Assembly (NCBI GenBank): GCA_002720865.1
Contig: PBIO01000019.1
Coordinates: forward strand, 1 to 64,000
Direction of reading: 5' to 3'
Origin: Halobacteriovorax sp.
Lineage (GTDB): Bacteria > Bdellovibrionota > Bacteriovoracia > Bacteriovoracales > Bacteriovoracaceae
DNA: 64,000 bases
Within the stretch, counting starts at the first letter, position 1; each line of letters begins with the position of its first letter. The position numbers and the translations under genes were made by a program. This document shows positions 25,819 to 35,932 of the stretch, in pieces. The notes below the pieces were generated by a model. It saw only the letters and a list, made by a program, of their open reading frames with translations, was not told the origin of the DNA and made no database searches.

Positions 25819-28800
25819 CTAGTTACAATAGAAATGGTGATCCCAACGGAGTCCTTGTTGGAAAAAGTTAAACCCAGAACTATTGTCTCCATCTAAATCA
25901 TTAGTGGAGTCTACTATACTAAAGCGTTTACTGTCTTCATCAGTATTATTAATTTGAATAAATGAGCCGTTATTCGGTTCCCCGTAGAAATATCCAAAGG
26001 CGGCACCTTTTCTCGTTGATCCAGAGGCGCAGTATTCTTGACCGAGTGCAATCAGCTTATTATTAACACCGAGGTTTAATTTCGGCTCCCCACTAACTGG
26101 AACAAAGTCATCTTCAACAAGTCCTCCGGCCGGCTTTTCTTCGCCAATACCCTCTGATGAGATAAACTTATTAAAGTATACATTTAAGTTCGTTCCTTGC
26201 GGAAGTTTACAAGTCCTTTCACCAGCATTATCAACGGTGGAGAAATTAGAGCAGCATTTGTTTGAAGCAGGGGTTTTTTCTCCTAATTCAATACAACATT
26301 TGAACTCATGCCCAGAAAAAATTTGGGGGAGAGAAACCTTATCCTGAAAAGTTATTTTTCCGTTTAAATGATTTGCTAAATTCTCATCGACAGCAGCAGT
26401 AGTATGTGAGCCATCAGAGCCAGAAACGTCGGTTGTGTAAATCTGCTCGAGAGTTTGCTGGTTTTTTAATGGGTCATAATCTATTGAGATAGCATCAAAA
26501 GCCTCTCTAGTGCTTGCGGCTACATCAAAAATTCCACCGACCATTTTAGATCTGTTTGAGTTACAGTAAAGGGGTTCGTAAAAGATCTGTGGTACCCCAA
26601 GAAGCTCTAGTCTTGCTAGCTTTGTTAAGTAGTATAGGGCGTTGCCTGGTTCCATACCATTATCACATTGAGTTGTTCCGGCAACACCTGGAGTTGCACT
26701 ACAAGCAGGTAGGCTTTCATGTCTATAGTTGGCGGAATTTAGAGTCTCATAATTAATTCTTATTCCGGCATAGGCCCAAGTTGCAGCCCCACCAGGAGCT
26801 GTTGGATTTACGGCAACATGAAGAATAGTGGCTTCGACACCTGGAGATGGATCATCTTCAAGGCAATACTCAGCATCGTTAGTCATCCCAGCACCTGCTC
26901 CAGCATTGGGATCCGCTCCAGGAGCGTCACCTAAACCAGTTGCGATCATAGGGTTAGTTCCATTAAAACAAGCCCCAATTCCTTGATTTACTGCCGGAAT
27001 CACAGCAACTTCATTTCCGCTAGAGTCCATTAATCTAATATCAATTGATGTAATATTTGTTTCAGTAAGCGCGCTAACTCCAGCTCCATCAGCTCTCGCC
27101 CCTATAAAGGTTGGTAGATAAACAGAGACACCCCATTTATTAACCGCGTCTTGAAGATAGTTCTTACAATTATCAGTGGGCTGAAAGATTTCATTCCCAA
27201 AGTTTGTAAAATGTCTTGGAATATAAGGACCATCCACAGTCATGGCCTGCTCACAAGGAGTATCTGGCTGTGGTGGAACAATTGGAGTTGTGTCGATAAA
27301 ACCTGTTTGAGCACCAACTCTTTGAGGGTAGGTTATTTCAAAGCCTTGAGCGATTGGAATTTCATTTTGAATACAACCACCATCTCCAGGGGAGCGGCAA
27401 ACGAAGTTTAGATCATTCTCATAATTGAACTGATTGACTTCATCTGGTTTTTCGAAAACAAGTTCATTTTTATAATTAAGACAGCTTAACTGAGTCAAGT
27501 CCATTTGAAGGCGATCGGGATTGGTCCAATCATTAGTTCCATCAGCAAATTTTCTTACCCAACCACCACCGCAGCAAGTTTTCTTACCGGTATCATTAAA
27601 AGTTTTCCACTGAAATCCCCTTGGGGTTTCCGTAGCGGCAACAATTGGAGCTTCAGCAACAGGAGTGGAAAGGGCAGGAAAGACTCCTGCTACACCTTGG
27701 GTAGTCGTTGGACTTGCCACTGTATATCTCGAGTAGCGCCCATCGGCGGTGGGGTCGGTATAAGAAAGAAGATTTGTTTGAAGGTTTGTATTGTCATCAC
27801 CTAAGTCAGGGATAATCGTCGTGTCGCCCTGAGTATACATAGTAAAGTCTTTGCCTACTTCACGGCAGCATCTATTCTTAGACATGTCGTAGTCAAAATA
27901 GTCAGAGGCCGTAACGAATGGCTGCTCTTGAGCTTGACCACATATAAGGGATTCTTGCCAATATTTTTTCTCGGCTTCAGTGTTTCCAAAATAATCAAGA
28001 CCAAAGAAACTGGCCTGATCTGCGTGAAGCTTTCCTGGACCACAGTCTAAGTTTGTATGACAAACAGAGCCTGGTCTTCTAAGGCAAGCATCTTTTACAA
28101 GAGTAGGGTTTAAAATATTCGGAACAGAAATAATATTTTCAGCTTCAATTTGCTCGAAAGTAGAGACACTATTAAAACCATTTGTTCTTTGACTTTCAGC
28201 CCCGCAAGAGTTTTGCTCAGTTCTTTTTGTACTGGTTACTGAGGAAAAATCTATAAGGTAATCACCAACTTCCGTTGCGTTTCCATCTACTGTTTCAAAA
28301 ACTGGGCAAGTTTGAATTCTTGCGAACCCATTGGCACTAGAATTACAGCTTGAAATTTGAGAAATATAATCCGTTCTATTTGAGCTATCACTATTTTCAT
28401 GTTGTTTCTCGGGGTCTGGATGAATTCTTTTACCTGGTCGGCAAATTCCCCAATCTCCAACATTATTCGTAAAGTTAGCGGCGTTATGTTCCATATTGGC
28501 CTTGATCTCTGCCGTTAATGAAGCATCATTTTTTAGATAATTGAGTGGTCTTCCTAAAAAGTCTGCTTCCTGCCCAAAGATAACTGTTTCGACCAGGTTA
28601 GGAGTTCTCACAACTTCACGGTTAAAATCACTGGCCTCTAGTGAGGCACAGTAGAAGTTTGGTGCGCAGGTGAAAAGTTCTCTGTCTGCAGTATTGATCA
28701 TTCCAGAGTTATAACTTTGCTTACAAGGTGAACCAGCACCTCTATAGACACATTTTTTAGAGCTTCCTTGGGGCTGATTACCCTGAAGGATAGAAGCATA

Positions 28801-31029
28801 AGTGGCATCATCAAATTCTTCATTGGCAGTTTCATTGCCTTCTGAATCAAACTTCGGCCATTTTGTTCTATATCTAGAAGTATCAGCGCAGGTATACTCC
28901 CATCCTAGTTTAGCTACACAGTCCGCATCAACATCACATTGATGATGGTATTGACAGGTAGCTGCTTGATTTTGGTTGGGATCATTTGGTGATAGATTAG
29001 GGTCATAGTCAAAGTCTGGGGCCGTATTATTTCCTAAATCAGTAATAATATTTACGAGGATATTTGTTGGTTCAGCCAAGTCAGCAAAAGGAGCATTAAT
29101 GGCCAGGAAAAGTTTTGTCGAAGATGAAGTGACTCTTCTACCATTTCCAATGGCAAACCATTTGACCCCATCAAAAGAGCCGATAAGGGCACCCTTATTA
29201 AAGCCATACCAATCTCTTTGATATCCATTAACAAAATAAGCGGATTGAGTTGCGAGTCTGTTTAGTCTTTGTGTTTGAACATTTTGATCCTTCTTATGAG
29301 AAAAAGGGATCATTGTAGGTGGAACCCAGCAAGCACGACCAAAGATAGTATCTTCGTAATTACCATTGGTAAGATTATTCTCGTAAGTATTTCTACTGGT
29401 GGTATAGCCAGTCCACTGAAGGCCAAGGCCTGCCGTAGTTTGTGGGTGAGAAGAAAAATTATTAAACCATGAATCGTCTGCACATTGCGGGCATGGAGTA
29501 GAGAAGCCTGAAACCGCTGCTAGGATATAGGTTTGGTCCAACTCTACATTAACCACATGGGCAGGGTGAGCACGACTTAAGTCGACTTTAAATTGACCAA
29601 GAATACTATTCATATTGAAGCTATCACTAATAGGATCTGTCTTTCCAACTTCATCTAAGTATGAAAACTCAACGCCTTCTGGCTCGACAGCAGGTGAAGC
29701 ATTTAAAAGAGTACTAACATCATCCACGGCAGTACCGTCAGTCGCTTTAAAGAATCTATGGGGGGCACTTCTTATAGAAAGGTTTAGGGCCAAGTTCTGA
29801 AAAGGAGTCGGGTCCGTTACAGGTGGAGGTGTAAAACAAATGATATTTGTTATATTTCCACCTACATCTCTAACGGCTTCTAGCCCAAAGTCCGGACACT
29901 GTGGATTGTCTGGTTCTGTTGGAAAGGGGTCGGCTTGGCAACCACATCTCGCCCATACATCTGCTCTAATGGCCTTGAAGCTCGTTTCGTCGTTTGTTGG
30001 AGCGCAGTTGGCATAACTAGCTGGTTCTTCCTTGGCTCCTTCTAAACAATTGAAATCCTCTATATCACTTTGTAGTTGAGCTGCTGCAGTCGCTGCTGCA
30101 TCAGGAAGAGGAGTTGGAGTAGGTTCTACTGTCTGATTTATCGAGCAGATAAAATATACACTTGGGTAATTAACGAAGTTATTTGGATTTAGACCAACGT
30201 CAGCCAAGGCCTGATTATAATCTGGTTCGGAAGAAGCATTAGGCTTTTCTTGACCATCGTTTACGCATTGTCCATTTGAACAACAATCAAATCCTTTTGC
30301 CACACATTCTGAATTGGTACAGCTACTTGTTTGTGTATTTGAGTTATTTTTTACATCCACTCTCAGCCCTAAGCCTGATAGGTCAAGGCTAGTTGAAGGA
30401 ACTAAGTCGGTTACGCCAATTGTTGCATTGATTGAAGTATAGAGAGAGATATTACTTGATTGCAATATTCCAGAGCAAGTTGGGCATAGGTCGTCTAGAG
30501 AGTATGACGTTTCTCCTGCCGTTACTGCCGCGCCGGTCACTCCAACAGAATTGATGAAAAGAGGACCAACACCATCACAAGCGGTACTATTTAATGTTTT
30601 TTCAGGAATATCAATTCTTAAAAGCTTTTCATTTACCCCAGTCGTAATATTATTAAAACTTATGGGAACAGCTCTAATTCTTAAGTGCTCGTTGAAGGTG
30701 TCGTTGTCTACATCTTGGTAACTGGCCACCATACAATAAGTAAAACTAAAGTTGGATCCGATTGATAAAAAGTCATGTAGCTCTTCACCACGTAAATAAA
30801 CTACGGTGTTAGTATCTTCGTTTAAGGTAATTGAGCCTTCAATCTTTGTGCCGCTATACCAGTAAAGGGATTCTCCTCCACCAAAAGTAGGGTCTTGGGT
30901 TGTACCCCCATTATTTTTAACATTGCTTGAGTCTGATTTTGATTTTCTTTTTTTAGATGGAGAACTAGGCACACAGCTAGCTAGCATGACGGCGGCAATT
31001 AAGAATATGATTGTCGTAAGCTTTTTCAT
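25819..31029 (-). CDS. giant cysteine-rich lipoprotein of unknown function
   Basis: Not recognised. The ATG at 31029 gives a clean lipoprotein signal MKKLTTIIFLIAAVMLASC, so I prefer it over 31068, which adds 13 residues. The mature protein is about 1,718 residues and predicted to sit in the outer membrane or on the surface. It is rich in Cys, Asn, Asp and Thr, with at least five Cys-Cys pairs (DCCSNGQC, CCREVG, TCCGGG, KCCIEL, KCCSNF) and blocks that resemble small disulfide knots between beta-rich spacers. A Lys/Ser linker follows the lipobox. No transmembrane barrel or enzyme motif is visible. A surface adhesin or scaffold is a guess from size and composition. No operon partner is certain. 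Confidence 0.8.
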   Translation of the reverse strand: MKKLTTIIFLIAAVMLASCVPSSPSKKRKSKSDSSNVKNNGGTTQDPTFGGGESLYWYSGTKIEGSITLNEDTNTVVYLRGEELHDFLSIGSNFSFTYCMVASYQDVDNDTFNEHLRIRAVPISFNNITTGVNEKLLRIDIPEKTLNSTACDGVGPLFINSVGVTGAAVTAGETSYSLDDLCPTCSGILQSSNISLYTSINATIGVTDLVPSTSLDLSGLGLRVDVKNNSNTQTSSCTNSECVAKGFDCCSNGQCVNDGQEKPNASSEPDYNQALADVGLNPNNFVNYPSVYFICSINQTVEPTPTPLPDAAATAAAQLQSDIEDFNCLEGAKEEPASYANCAPTNDETSFKAIRADVWARCGCQADPFPTEPDNPQCPDFGLEAVRDVGGNITNIICFTPPPVTDPTPFQNLALNLSIRSAPHRFFKATDGTAVDDVSTLLNASPAVEPEGVEFSYLDEVGKTDPISDSFNMNSILGQFKVDLSRAHPAHVVNVELDQTYILAAVSGFSTPCPQCADDSWFNNFSSHPQTTAGLGLQWTGYTTSRNTYENNLTNGNYEDTIFGRACWVPPTMIPFSHKKDQNVQTQRLNRLATQSAYFVNGYQRDWYGFNKGALIGSFDGVKWFAIGNGRRVTSSSTKLFLAINAPFADLAEPTNILVNIITDLGNNTAPDFDYDPNLSPNDPNQNQAATCQYHHQCDVDADCVAKLGWEYTCADTSRYRTKWPKFDSEGNETANEEFDDATYASILQGNQPQGSSKKCVYRGAGSPCKQSYNSGMINTADRELFTCAPNFYCASLEASDFNREVVRTPNLVETVIFGQEADFLGRPLNYLKNDASLTAEIKANMEHNAANFTNNVGDWGICRPGKRIHPDPEKQHENSDSSNRTDYISQISSCNSSANGFARIQTCPVFETVDGNATEVGDYLIDFSSVTSTKRTEQNSCGAESQRTNGFNSVSTFEQIEAENIISVPNILNPTLVKDACLRRPGSVCHTNLDCGPGKLHADQASFFGLDYFGNTEAEKKYWQESLICGQAQEQPFVTASDYFDYDMSKNRCCREVGKDFTMYTQGDTTIIPDLGDDNTNLQTNLLSYTDPTADGRYSRYTVASPTTTQGVAGVFPALSTPVAEAPIVAATETPRGFQWKTFNDTGKKTCCGGGWVRKFADGTNDWTNPDRLQMDLTQLSCLNYKNELVFEKPDEVNQFNYENDLNFVCRSPGDGGCIQNEIPIAQGFEITYPQRVGAQTGFIDTTPIVPPQPDTPCEQAMTVDGPYIPRHFTNFGNEIFQPTDNCKNYLQDAVNKWGVSVYLPTFIGARADGAGVSALTETNITSIDIRLMDSSGNEVAVIPAVNQGIGACFNGTNPMIATGLGDAPGADPNAGAGAGMTNDAEYCLEDDPSPGVEATILHVAVNPTAPGGAATWAYAGIRINYETLNSANYRHESLPACSATPGVAGTTQCDNGMEPGNALYYLTKLARLELLGVPQIFYEPLYCNSNRSKMVGGIFDVAASTREAFDAISIDYDPLKNQQTLEQIYTTDVSGSDGSHTTAAVDENLANHLNGKITFQDKVSLPQIFSGHEFKCCIELGEKTPASNKCCSNFSTVDNAGERTCKLPQGTNLNVYFNKFISSEGIGEEKPAGGLVEDDFVPVSGEPKLNLGVNNKLIALGQEYCASGSTRKGAAFGYFYGEPNNGSFIQINNTDEDSKRFSIVDSTNDLDGDNSSGFNFFQQGLRWDHHFYCN

Positions 31030-31251
31030 CCCTAAAAACTCTTTATCTCCTTCAATCTTATCGGTCATAAGAACCGCTGATTTAGTTTTGAAAACAATAA
31101 GTTATCTCTCTATTTTAACGGATTAGGGGAGTATTAAGGTCTAGTTTTATGGTGAAGAAAGCTTGATTTTTAAGCCTAAGTAAAGGCCTGTAATCAAAGA
31201 GTTTTTTTGACTATAGAGTGAAAGCTAGAAAAACAGAGGTAAAAGCTCTAG

Positions 31252-31275
31252 AAAAAGGCGCCCATTTTAATGGGC
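31252..31275 (-). terminator. intrinsic terminator of the 31285-33765 gene
   Basis: Read on the minus strand, GCCCAT and ATGGGC form a 6-bp stem with a 4-base loop (31260-31275), followed by GCCTTTTTC, ten bases after the gene stop. Confidence 0.75.
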
Positions 31276-31284
31276 AAACTCTTC

Positions 31285-33765
31285 CTAGATACCGGCCGTA
31301 GAGAAGTCAAATCCTGTACTAGGAACCGGCGTTGAAGCCGCTGAAGTAGAAGGAAAAAAGCCTCCTGTTCCTACTGTAGAGACGCTATTGTTATAGACAG
31401 TTCCACCGTAAGAGCCAAGATAGTAAGGGTTATAAACCCCAGGATAAGGATAGAAAATTCCGTTTGTATAGTAATCATTTAGGTAAGCATTACGTGCTGT
31501 AATACCGTCAATAGTATTTTGCTCCCAAATATCAACTTGGGTATTCTGCATTTGACGATTGAGCTCCCATGGTAGGAACTTGAGTCCACCTTCAGCCACT
31601 GACTGTATAACAGTCCATTTTTTTCTTTGTCTTTTTTCAGTTGTTATCCAATCTTTTCCATCCCAATATTCAAAAACCGCTGGGTAGATTTTTTCGTCGC
31701 GTGTTGGAGCAAGTTTAGCAAGATAGTTCTCATTTTGTTTTGAGATATCTGTGCACATGGCATCTATATCTTTTTTTGCTTTAGAATCTTTAGGAAAACT
31801 ATTGATAAAATCAACACTACACTTTTCATTAAGCTCGCTAATAGCCATTCTGTCTGGGGATTGAGGCATGCTCGCAACAATTTTTCCGGCTTCGTCTACT
31901 AGGGCATAGACCTTATCATTGTTACCTGACTTATCGACAACGCATTTCCAAGAGGCCTTATTTTCTTTATCGTAAACGCAATAATTTTGAACACGATCAC
32001 CATAATAAGACAGAAGGCTGATGAGTCCTTTATACTGATCATCATTTTTTACGCCTTTGATTTTAGCATTAATGTCAGCCATTTTTTGATTTAAATCGGC
32101 CTGTTTTGCATCAATTTCTTCTTTAATAGTTCCAGCATTAATTTCTTTTATAAAGTGACCAAGGGAATCCGGGACAATCTCAACTTTGTCACCATTCATT
32201 TTAAAGAGGTTTTGATCTGAAAGAGGTTTCGCTTCCGAACATCGACTATTCTCCTCTTCTCCTTTACTTCTTTTTTCACAGGCCAACTTCATCATATTGA
32301 CCATAAGATCGTTCATTGCCTTGTTCGTGGCCTTCATATCTTCTGGTTTCGGCCTTTGCTCATCTTTACCTTTTTCAGAGGCAAAGAAAGCTTTCATCTT
32401 GTCATCTAAATTACCTGAAGCAAACATATTAGATTCAATACTAATATCATTTCTAAGATCGTTAATATTCTTAAAAATATTTTTGGTGGTTAACTCAATT
32501 GCAGCTTTATTTCCTTTAATTTTTTCTTCAAGGGGTTTTAAATCTGCTTTTTCAGCACCAACGTATAAGTCTTTCATTTGAGTTAAAGTTTCGTTAGCCT
32601 TGTGGTGACCGTGAACTTTCTTAAGAGACTCAACAACCTTTTCGTTGTTGCCACCAATATTGTCGTTTAGCTTTTGTTGAATATCTCCTACTGCATCTAG
32701 ACGAGCAGTGAAAGCTTTTAGATCTGTCGTGTTAGCTAACTTACAGACTCTTGAGGAAGTTGTGCCTTCCATAGTTTTTTGGGCCATACATACCTTGAAG
32801 TCTTCAAAGTCGGCTTTTAAAGTTTCAAAGTCAGCTTTATCTTCTACTAATTTTTTAAAATCTTCATTACTAGACTTAAGCTTATTGATTTCTGCGCTTA
32901 ATTCAGTTGGAGAAAGAAGGGTGACACCATCTAAAAGTGCCTCCCTGTATCTTTTTAATCTTTTTTGCTCCCCCCACTTGGTCAGAGTATTTGAAGCTCT
33001 ATAGGCATCAACAAAACCTTCTACAGATGCTTTAACTTTTGCTGAGCTTGACTCTTCTGCCTTACCAATAATTCTACATAGAGTTGTTGAAAAGCCCGCT
33101 TTGCAAGCATCTTTAAGCTGAGAAAAAGTTTTTCCTTTTGATGTCTTTTTATTTAAATCTAGATCACCTTTAGCGAGACTATTTTTAACCGTATCCTGAT
33201 GAAGATCGCTTTTAACAATATCATTGACGTCAATGAGTAAGTTTTTATGACCTTTAATTGACTCTTTTAAGAGTTGATCCATTAGGGCCATGGTTTCAAC
33301 ATTTTCTAAGTGCTCATCCGTTGCCTTGATATCAGCCTCTAGTTTTTCTAGAGTTAGCTCCTTAGAGTCTTCAAAGCCTGGAATTTTATTTTTAGTTATA
33401 TCCGCGAGAAAGTCTTTATACTTTTTGTTAAGGGCCTTCATTCCATTTAAAAGAATTTGCTGAGATTCTAAATCATTTCTGATTTTTTCCATTTCGTGTA
33501 AAGATTTTTCGCCTTCAACTAATGTAACGGTTCCATCTTCATTAACTTTTGGAAATTTACCTTTAACCTTTTTATTGGCAATTTGTTCTTGAATAGATTT
33601 TACGTTGGCGGATGCCGTTTCACAGTTCTTAGCTGAGCCCGAAGACTTAAACTTAGTTTTTTCCACATTTCGTACTGTTTGAATAACATCTCTTTCTTCT
33701 TGAGTGATAGCACTCGCACCGAATGAGCAAACCAGTAAGCTTAGAATGACAATTTTTTCTCTCAT
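31285..33765 (-). CDS. large secreted coiled-coil protein of unknown function
   Basis: Not recognised. It is 826 residues with a signal peptide (IVILSLLVCSFGASA). The bulk is Lys/Glu/Asp/Ala-rich helix with several coiled-coil stretches and scattered Cys, so it is probably a periplasmic or exported rod. Residues 690-720 hold KIYPAVFEYWDGKDW, and the C-terminal 85 residues are Tyr/Gly/Ser/Pro-rich (NPYYLGSYGG), low-complexity and unlike the rest. The stop is followed by an intrinsic terminator. Upstream is a 150-bp spacer to the next minus-strand gene, with no site I can name. Confidence 0.78.
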   Translation of the reverse strand: MREKIVILSLLVCSFGASAITQEERDVIQTVRNVEKTKFKSSGSAKNCETASANVKSIQEQIANKKVKGKFPKVNEDGTVTLVEGEKSLHEMEKIRNDLESQQILLNGMKALNKKYKDFLADITKNKIPGFEDSKELTLEKLEADIKATDEHLENVETMALMDQLLKESIKGHKNLLIDVNDIVKSDLHQDTVKNSLAKGDLDLNKKTSKGKTFSQLKDACKAGFSTTLCRIIGKAEESSSAKVKASVEGFVDAYRASNTLTKWGEQKRLKRYREALLDGVTLLSPTELSAEINKLKSSNEDFKKLVEDKADFETLKADFEDFKVCMAQKTMEGTTSSRVCKLANTTDLKAFTARLDAVGDIQQKLNDNIGGNNEKVVESLKKVHGHHKANETLTQMKDLYVGAEKADLKPLEEKIKGNKAAIELTTKNIFKNINDLRNDISIESNMFASGNLDDKMKAFFASEKGKDEQRPKPEDMKATNKAMNDLMVNMMKLACEKRSKGEEENSRCSEAKPLSDQNLFKMNGDKVEIVPDSLGHFIKEINAGTIKEEIDAKQADLNQKMADINAKIKGVKNDDQYKGLISLLSYYGDRVQNYCVYDKENKASWKCVVDKSGNNDKVYALVDEAGKIVASMPQSPDRMAISELNEKCSVDFINSFPKDSKAKKDIDAMCTDISKQNENYLAKLAPTRDEKIYPAVFEYWDGKDWITTEKRQRKKWTVIQSVAEGGLKFLPWELNRQMQNTQVDIWEQNTIDGITARNAYLNDYYTNGIFYPYPGVYNPYYLGSYGGTVYNNSVSTVGTGGFFPSTSAASTPVPSTGFDFSTAGI

Positions 33766-33915
33766 AATAATAACCTGTTAAGACTATTCTATTATGAGGT
33801 ATCGGATTCTTAGAAAGAAAACTTTAGTTATTGAGTCGGGTACTCTAAGTGCTCGAGATTATGGGAGCGAACTATAGGTAAATTAGAATTTGGCCTGCAA
33901 CAATAGTTGGCGCTT

Positions 33916-34713
33916 TTAAAACTTAATCCCAAGCCCAAGACCACTAGTAAAACCCGTCGTATCTAGTTGCTTTTCCCAGCGTGCGTGAGTAGCTCCAAGT
34001 TCTAATAGAAAATAGGCCCTTTCATTGGCCGTTGAGTACTTCATCCCAAAAAGGGCACCGTAACTGCGGCTTGTGCCTTTTACATTTTCAGTTCCAAAGC
34101 TAATCGAAGTAAGCTTTCCCTCTGTTTTATAAGTGGAATAAAAAGTATTCAGATAAAACAAAGCAGTCTTACTTGTTCTATACCCAGAGATTAGATTTAG
34201 GTCCCAGGCGTCCACTTCAATTGAGGCACTATAGTCTCTTTGGCTGGCCCCATTATTACTAACGGTTAAAGTTCCCTCACTCTTATCTGAAGAACCATAT
34301 CCGGCAGCTATGGCCATTTTTACTCCCTCCGTAGAAGCCGCTTCTGGGTCACCTATAAATTGAAACTTAAGCCCAAGCATATCAGGGGAGTCATGAACGG
34401 CTCGGTAGTAAAGATCCATTCTTTCAATCAAACTTAAATGGGCATTGGCCCCAAAGGCAAAACTTCTATCTATGGAGGCGTTTGTATTCACCGAAGGGTC
34501 GATATTAAAGACCGCTATAGAATAGACTTCTCCAAGAGTTATTTTCTGGGAGGTTCCTACTGTAAGCTGAGCATTTCCTTTTAACTTCATATCGACAAAA
34601 GAGCCGCCACTTGTTTCGGGAGTCGCGAACCTTGCCGCGGGCATATGATAGTCCACGTCGATGGAACAAGAGGTGATAAAGATTGTTCCAAGAAGTATGA
34701 GAATTTTCTTCAT
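33916..34713 (-). CDS. lipoprotein with beta-barrel-like C-terminal region
   Basis: Not recognised. It is 265 residues from ATG 34713, which gives MKKILILLGTIFITSC (lipobox ITSC). The GTG at 34731 would extend it and overlap the dusB stop, so I reject it. The body alternates short amphipathic strands (GVKMAIAAGYGSS, TALFYLNTFYSTY, RAYFLLELGATHARW) and ends in GLGIKF, with a terminal Phe as in outer membrane barrels. A lipoprotein anchor together with barrel-like strands is unusual. The gene starts 4 bp after dusB, so they may be cotranscribed. Confidence 0.75.
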   Translation of the reverse strand: MKKILILLGTIFITSCSIDVDYHMPAARFATPETSGGSFVDMKLKGNAQLTVGTSQKITLGEVYSIAVFNIDPSVNTNASIDRSFAFGANAHLSLIERMDLYYRAVHDSPDMLGLKFQFIGDPEAASTEGVKMAIAAGYGSSDKSEGTLTVSNNGASQRDYSASIEVDAWDLNLISGYRTSKTALFYLNTFYSTYKTEGKLTSISFGTENVKGTSRSYGALFGMKYSTANERAYFLLELGATHARWEKQLDTTGFTSGLGLGIKF

Positions 34714-34717
34714 AGAT

Positions 34718-35827
34718 TTATCCGTGGCCACCGGCCATAAAAGATTGCTCTGGATCGATCTGCTTATTATTGCGACCGCTCTCCATTAGTGATTTGAAAT
34801 AATTCTCTGTGATCTCTAAAGTTTCGTCAATGCCCTGCGATTTAAAGATCTCATTTCTAAAATGAGCTGCTCCAGCAAAACCTGCTGCAAACCAAACCAC
34901 ATGTTTTCTAAGTTGAACAAGAATGGTTCTTTCACGGTCAGTATAGCTTCTAGTGTAATCAAAAAGCCTTTGCGTAATTTCAATATAATCGGCCGGAGTA
35001 AAAGGAGAGACTTCACCTTCATTGAGATAAGAATCTAAAAAGATAAAGGGGTTTCTTAAAGGACCTCGTCCTAGCATAAGCCCTTGGCATCTTGTTGTCT
35101 TTAATCTCGCCTTAGCTTTTTCTGGAGAGTGGAGGTCACCATTACCGATAATAGGTAAAGGGGATTCGCTAGCTAAAAATTCAAGAAAGTCCCAATCGGC
35201 CTGACCTCGGTACTGCTGAGTTCTAGTTCTTCCGTGGACGGCCACAAATTCGACACCTTCTTCTCTGGCAATTCGAATAATTTCTAAAGCATTACGACTA
35301 TCTTGATCCCAGCCGGTTCTAATTTTTATAGTGAGAGGAATATTTATAGCAGCTTTTATTGATCCAAAATAAGCACCAAGCTTACTCGTATCTTTCATAA
35401 GAGCTGAGCCGCCACCTTTGGTTACGACTTTTCTTACTGGGCATCCCATATTTATGTCGATGAATTTTGGACCGTAATCCTCAGCAACCTTAGCCGCTTC
35501 ACTCATGGCCTTTGGGTCTTCTCCAAACAGCTGAAGCCCAATATTTTCCTCGCGCTCATCAATCGTTAGCATTCTTTTGGTTTTTTCGTTACCGTAATTA
35601 ATACCATGACAGCTTACGAGCTCACTTACGGTTCCTCCCGCCCCAAGGTCTTCCATAAGAAGTCTAAAGGGAGCAGAGCAGATTGCTGACATGGGGGCCA
35701 GAAGTAAAGGGGAGCTAAATCCCACATGACCCAAATGCATAGGGGTGCGCCTTACGATCAATTTATCGATTTTATCCTGTAAGTCCCTTGAAAAAGGATT
35801 ATGAGGCAACTTTAAGCGTGGTTCCAT
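34718..35827 (-). CDS. dusB: tRNA-dihydrouridine synthase (DusB-type)
   Basis: A flavin-dependent enzyme of 369 residues that reduces uridine to dihydrouridine in tRNA D-loops. The TIM-barrel start LLLAPMSAICSAPFR, the signature DINMGCPVRKV with catalytic Cys 129, TIKIRTGWD, VHGRTRTQQYRG and IGNGDLHSPEKA are all present, followed by a helical C-terminal domain. The family subtype (DusB) is by pattern. About 30 extra N-terminal residues precede the barrel. It is followed 4 bp later by the lipoprotein gene. The divergent ffh gene starts 105 bp away. Confidence 0.93.
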   Translation of the reverse strand: MEPRLKLPHNPFSRDLQDKIDKLIVRRTPMHLGHVGFSSPLLLAPMSAICSAPFRLLMEDLGAGGTVSELVSCHGINYGNEKTKRMLTIDEREENIGLQLFGEDPKAMSEAAKVAEDYGPKFIDINMGCPVRKVVTKGGGSALMKDTSKLGAYFGSIKAAINIPLTIKIRTGWDQDSRNALEIIRIAREEGVEFVAVHGRTRTQQYRGQADWDFLEFLASESPLPIIGNGDLHSPEKAKARLKTTRCQGLMLGRGPLRNPFIFLDSYLNEGEVSPFTPADYIEITQRLFDYTRSYTDRERTILVQLRKHVVWFAAGFAGAAHFRNEIFKSQGIDETLEITENYFKSLMESGRNNKQIDPEQSFMAGGHG

Positions 35828-35932
35828 ATAGGCCAGAAAATAGCAAAAAACCTAGTGTTGCGTCAATGAGGTCTGTATTTTCAAAAGGGTCTTTCTCTTG
35901 TTATATTAGCGCCTCATTTTGAGGAGTTACCC

